Shown here: positions 61,586 to 64,000 of the stretch, piece by piece | How the letters are laid out: every line of letters begins with the position of its first letter | Numbering within the stretch: the stretch's first letter is position 1 | Assembly (NCBI RefSeq): GCF_900112365.1 | Contig: NZ_FOLQ01000009.1 | Coordinates: 181,286-245,285 of the forward strand | Length of the DNA stretch: 64,000 nucleotides | Source: Spirosoma endophyticum | Lineage (GTDB): Bacteria; Bacteroidota; Bacteroidia; Cytophagales; Spirosomataceae | Direction of reading: 5' to 3' | Notes under the pieces: model-generated | The model's input: only the letters and a program-made list of their open reading frames with translations | Databases searched by the model: none | Told to the model about the DNA's origin: nothing | Position numbers and translations under genes: made by a program

Positions 61586-62899
61586 ATGGCTCGTACCTCT
61601 GATTCGCCCGTAACTTATTTGCTTCGTGACCCTAAGTCAAAGAAGCCTACCCCTATAAATTGTATCGTTCGATTCAACAATAATCGTATCAATGCAGGAA
61701 CAGGCTTCAAAATACTACCCGCCTTCTGGAACCTGAAAACCAGCCGGGTCAAAAATGTAGTCGATGCCGTAGACAAAGACCATATCAATAACTTTTTAAG
61801 CGGTCTGGAAAACTCCATCAAAGCAATTATTAGCGAACTAAAAGCCGGACGTAATCTAACGGTAGAAGCGGTCAGAGGCCGTGTTGATGATTACCTAAAG
61901 CCACAGCCCAAGCCAGAGGAGCCAACGCAAGCCGCCTTGTTTTCCTTCATTGAGCAATACATTGAACAGGCTCCTACCCGCGTCAATAATGAAACCAATA
62001 AAACGGTTGGGTATCGAACCATACAGAAGTACAGAACAGTATTAAAAGTCCTACGCGAGTTTGCTGAAACGTACCCCCGCCCCCTGGATTTTGATACTGT
62101 AGATTTAGAGTTCTACGGAGCATTCAAGAATTATCTCACCATTGGCAAGGGATTTACAACCAACAATGTAGGTAAGTACATCGCTACGCTGAAAGTATTT
62201 CTGAATGAGGCTACATTAAGTCAGAAGAAACTAGGCGTTACCGTGGATCAGTCATACCGTGAAAAACGGTTTAAAGCTGTCAAGGAAGACGCTGACAACA
62301 TCTACCTGAGTGAGCAGGAAATACAACACCTGTACAATCTAAACCTTACTGACAAGCCGCGTTTAGAGCGTGTTAGAGACCTTTTTGTTGTTGGATGCTA
62401 TACAGGTCTTAGATTCTCAGATTTCACGGCTTTGCGCCCGGAATATATCAAAGACGGGCTGATACGTATGGAGCAGTTTAAGACGCAGGGTAAAGTTGTT
62501 ATTCCGTGCCACCCTGTTGTTAAAACCTTACTCGAAAAGTATAGCGGACAACTCCCGCAGTCTATTAGTAACCAAAAAATGAATGACTATCTAAAAGAGC
62601 TTTGCCATTTTGCGGGTATAATCTCAAAGGAGAGTAAAGCACAGACGAAAGGAGGGAAGCGCGTAACAAGTGTTTTGGAGAAATGGCAGATGGTCAGTAC
62701 ACACACAGCCAGGAGGTCATTTGCTACAAATATGTATTTGCTGGGCGTACCCGCTATTACAATAATGCGGATTACAGGCTACAAGACCGAGAAAGCATTC
62801 ATGCAGTATATCAAGCTAGATGAGGAGCAACACGCGCAAATAATGGCCGCTCATTGGCAAAGACATTTTCAATCGCAAGCCGCAATAGTAGCAGAGTAA
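61586..62899 (+). CDS. Tyrosine site-specific integrase
   Basis: A 437-residue recombinase of the Bacteroidota phage/transposon integrase type. An N-terminal arm-binding domain (1-90), a SAM-like core-binding domain (about 110-225) and the catalytic domain (235-437) are in order. Box I Arg276 is in CYTGLRFSDF, the HxxR pair is His373 and Arg376, and the nucleophile Tyr408 lies in AFMQYIKLDEE. I start at the ATG 61586; a GTG at 61556 would run through the dyad. It probably marks the left end of an integrative element that continues past the right edge of the window. The attachment site cannot be identified here. Confidence 0.93.
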   Translation: MARTSDSPVTYLLRDPKSKKPTPINCIVRFNNNRINAGTGFKILPAFWNLKTSRVKNVVDAVDKDHINNFLSGLENSIKAIISELKAGRNLTVEAVRGRVDDYLKPQPKPEEPTQAALFSFIEQYIEQAPTRVNNETNKTVGYRTIQKYRTVLKVLREFAETYPRPLDFDTVDLEFYGAFKNYLTIGKGFTTNNVGKYIATLKVFLNEATLSQKKLGVTVDQSYREKRFKAVKEDADNIYLSEQEIQHLYNLNLTDKPRLERVRDLFVVGCYTGLRFSDFTALRPEYIKDGLIRMEQFKTQGKVVIPCHPVVKTLLEKYSGQLPQSISNQKMNDYLKELCHFAGIISKESKAQTKGGKRVTSVLEKWQMVSTHTARRSFATNMYLLGVPAITIMRITGYKTEKAFMQYIKLDEEQHAQIMAAHWQRHFQSQAAIVAE

Positions 62900-62903
62900 A
62901 AAA

Positions 62904-62934
62904 GCCCATTACATTCTGGACCACCGTAACGGGC
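62904..62934 (+). terminator. Hairpin after the integrase gene
   Basis: Nine-base arms 62904-62912 and 62926-62934 pair with one mismatch; weak A-rich flank. A possible terminator or intercistronic element. Confidence 0.4.
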
Positions 62935-62955
62935 AAAAAGCTAAACTAAATCAAG

Positions 62956-63879
62956 ATGGAAACTCCGAACGATCCCCAACAGTTCGATTATCGGATATGG
63001 CTTTCTAATGGACTTAAAACTGAGATTGACATTCTCTTTGAGAAAGCAATAGGGGAATTTTCGGAAAAGCCTTGGTTTAAAACTTCAAGTGCCGAAGACT
63101 GGAAGGAGATTCTGCCTTTCCCCGTTCCATGCCCAGAGAAGTCCTGGAGTGGTCGTTATTCCCAAGCTTATGCTAAGTGGATAGATGATGAGAAGCAATG
63201 GGAAATTCGTGCTGCTATCTGGCTTGATAGTAAAAAGAAACTTTTAAGAACATTACAGGATCAAGCCAAAAAATTACTCCCCTATGCGGTAAAGATTATC
63301 AATGCTAAATATAAAATACATTTAAAGCCAGATAATATTTTCAGTACATGGATTGAATCGGTAATACATCTGCCGTTATATGAATTTGAAAAGATTATAA
63401 TTTCAGTTAAGAATGTAAGTTCTTTTCTTTCACAACAAGCAAATCAGTATGAAAATCGAAATAGTGAAGCAGGAAGACCTGATGATTCCTCTAAGGCCAT
63501 CACCGTTACTAAACAGGAAGTTGAGCTTGTAATAAAGGCCGCACAACAAGCCAAAATAGATAACGTACCATTCTCCGATTTACTTATCAACTTTTCAATT
63601 GAAGATTTAGACGCTCTGTTGGTTCATTTAAAGATAAAAGACACAAATGGAAATACTACTTTATTAAATGGCAAAAAAGCAAATCTCCACGAAGTTATAA
63701 CAGCCCTAGAAGGATTTGATTTATTAAAAGAAGTAACCCGTAAAAAGAAGTACAATAGTTTATGTCTCTACCTCGGCATGACTCTGACACGGACAAAAAA
63801 CGGCCACTTAACAGCCAAAAACACTACCAGAGCAAAAGCCGTCACTTACTTGAAACAAAACCATTTAAATCAAAAATAG
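62956..63879 (+). CDS. Unknown mobile-element protein
   Basis: A 307-residue hydrophilic protein that I do not recognise. It has no signal peptide or membrane segment. The N-terminal 100 residues are rich in Trp (WFKT, WSGRYSQAYAKW, WEIRAAIWL), a central helical part follows, and the last 60 residues are basic (VTRKKKYNSLCLYLGMTLT) and could bind nucleic acid. It is 56 nt downstream of the integrase on the same strand, a position often held by accessory or regulatory genes of Bacteroidota integrative elements. The base composition is more AT-rich than the core genes. Nothing in the sequence gives a function. Confidence 0.65.
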   Translation: METPNDPQQFDYRIWLSNGLKTEIDILFEKAIGEFSEKPWFKTSSAEDWKEILPFPVPCPEKSWSGRYSQAYAKWIDDEKQWEIRAAIWLDSKKKLLRTLQDQAKKLLPYAVKIINAKYKIHLKPDNIFSTWIESVIHLPLYEFEKIIISVKNVSSFLSQQANQYENRNSEAGRPDDSSKAITVTKQEVELVIKAAQQAKIDNVPFSDLLINFSIEDLDALLVHLKIKDTNGNTTLLNGKKANLHEVITALEGFDLLKEVTRKKKYNSLCLYLGMTLTRTKNGHLTAKNTTRAKAVTYLKQNHLNQK

Positions 63880-64000
63880 AACATCTTTTTTGTGTTCCCT
63901 TATTGATTATAGATTTGTGAGTTAGTCCGTAAAGAATGCTACCTCCTTCTTACGAAAGAAACAGCTTATGCGCTCTCGATCAGCCTGTAAGTAATTCACT
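63880..64000. other. Right edge, no feature seen
   Basis: About 120 nt of non-coding DNA after the unknown mobile-element gene; no terminator or reading frame is recognised before the window ends. Confidence 0.4.

Overview
The window is chromosomal DNA of a Bacteroidota bacterium, most likely order Cytophagales and close to Spirosoma. This rests on gene families and promoter style: type IX secretion-type C-terminal tails, a GH3 plus serine-hydrolase fusion, a MerR/B12-type regulator, promoters with a -7 box TAnnTTTG, and weak Shine-Dalgarno sites. No rRNA or other species marker is present, so the genus is an inference. Most genes are of mid GC and carry a frequent GCTACGT word. Two stretches differ from this background.

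Layout. 1-4.9 kb: an RND multidrug efflux set (permease cut by the left edge, a small DUF952 gene, adaptor, TolC-type outer-membrane channel). 5-12 kb: mannose-1-phosphate guanylyltransferase, lipoproteins, a class A beta-lactamase-like protein, thiL, a cytochrome b5-like protein, a BadF-type sugar kinase and a ferredoxin-type reductase. 12-16.7 kb: a BlaR1/BlaI-type pair with two visible operators, and an M3 peptidase. 16.8-25 kb: a small lipoprotein, then a surface-glycan group (epimerase, membrane glycosyltransferase, beta-propeller protein, dioxygenase-like protein, two GT2 enzymes) and a YheT hydrolase. 25-27.5 kb: a MerR regulator with vitamin-B12 motifs, tRNA-His, superoxide dismutase, tadA. 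27.5-35.6 kb: a large Ig-repeat secreted protein, the GH3/serine-hydrolase fusion and two small secreted proteins. 35.8-41 kb: a histidine kinase/response regulator pair, hemB, pyrC, tRNA-Leu.

41.1-46.6 kb is an AT-rich accessory island directly behind tRNA-Leu(CAG). It holds a BT4734/VirE_N-type primase-polymerase gene divergent from a 616-residue reverse transcriptase. A recognisable promoter and a structured, apparently non-coding RNA leader lie between them. Convergent with the RT gene is a coupled two-gene unit: a DGQHR (DndB-like) protein and an all-helical protein with an RNSINY motif resembling HEPN nucleases. A decayed, internally deleted IS5-type transposase marks the right border. 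I consider the RT, leader RNA and primase the best candidate for an undescribed, probably anti-phage, system. The DGQHR/HEPN-like pair is either a partner or a separate defence module.

46.6-61.2 kb returns to core genes: an ABC exporter, asd, then a signalling run in which a membrane transporter-like protein with HEAT repeats and a cyclic-nucleotide-binding domain is translationally coupled to a histidine kinase. These are followed by a hydrolase, a response regulator and a response-regulator/adenylate-cyclase fusion, so cAMP synthesis and sensing are encoded together. Then come an FtsX-type permease with a histidine-rich loop, a GNAT, hemC and an Hsp20. From 61.5 kb a tyrosine recombinase and an unknown protein probably begin a second mobile element that runs off the right edge. 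Many gene junctions carry long, near-perfect hairpins.
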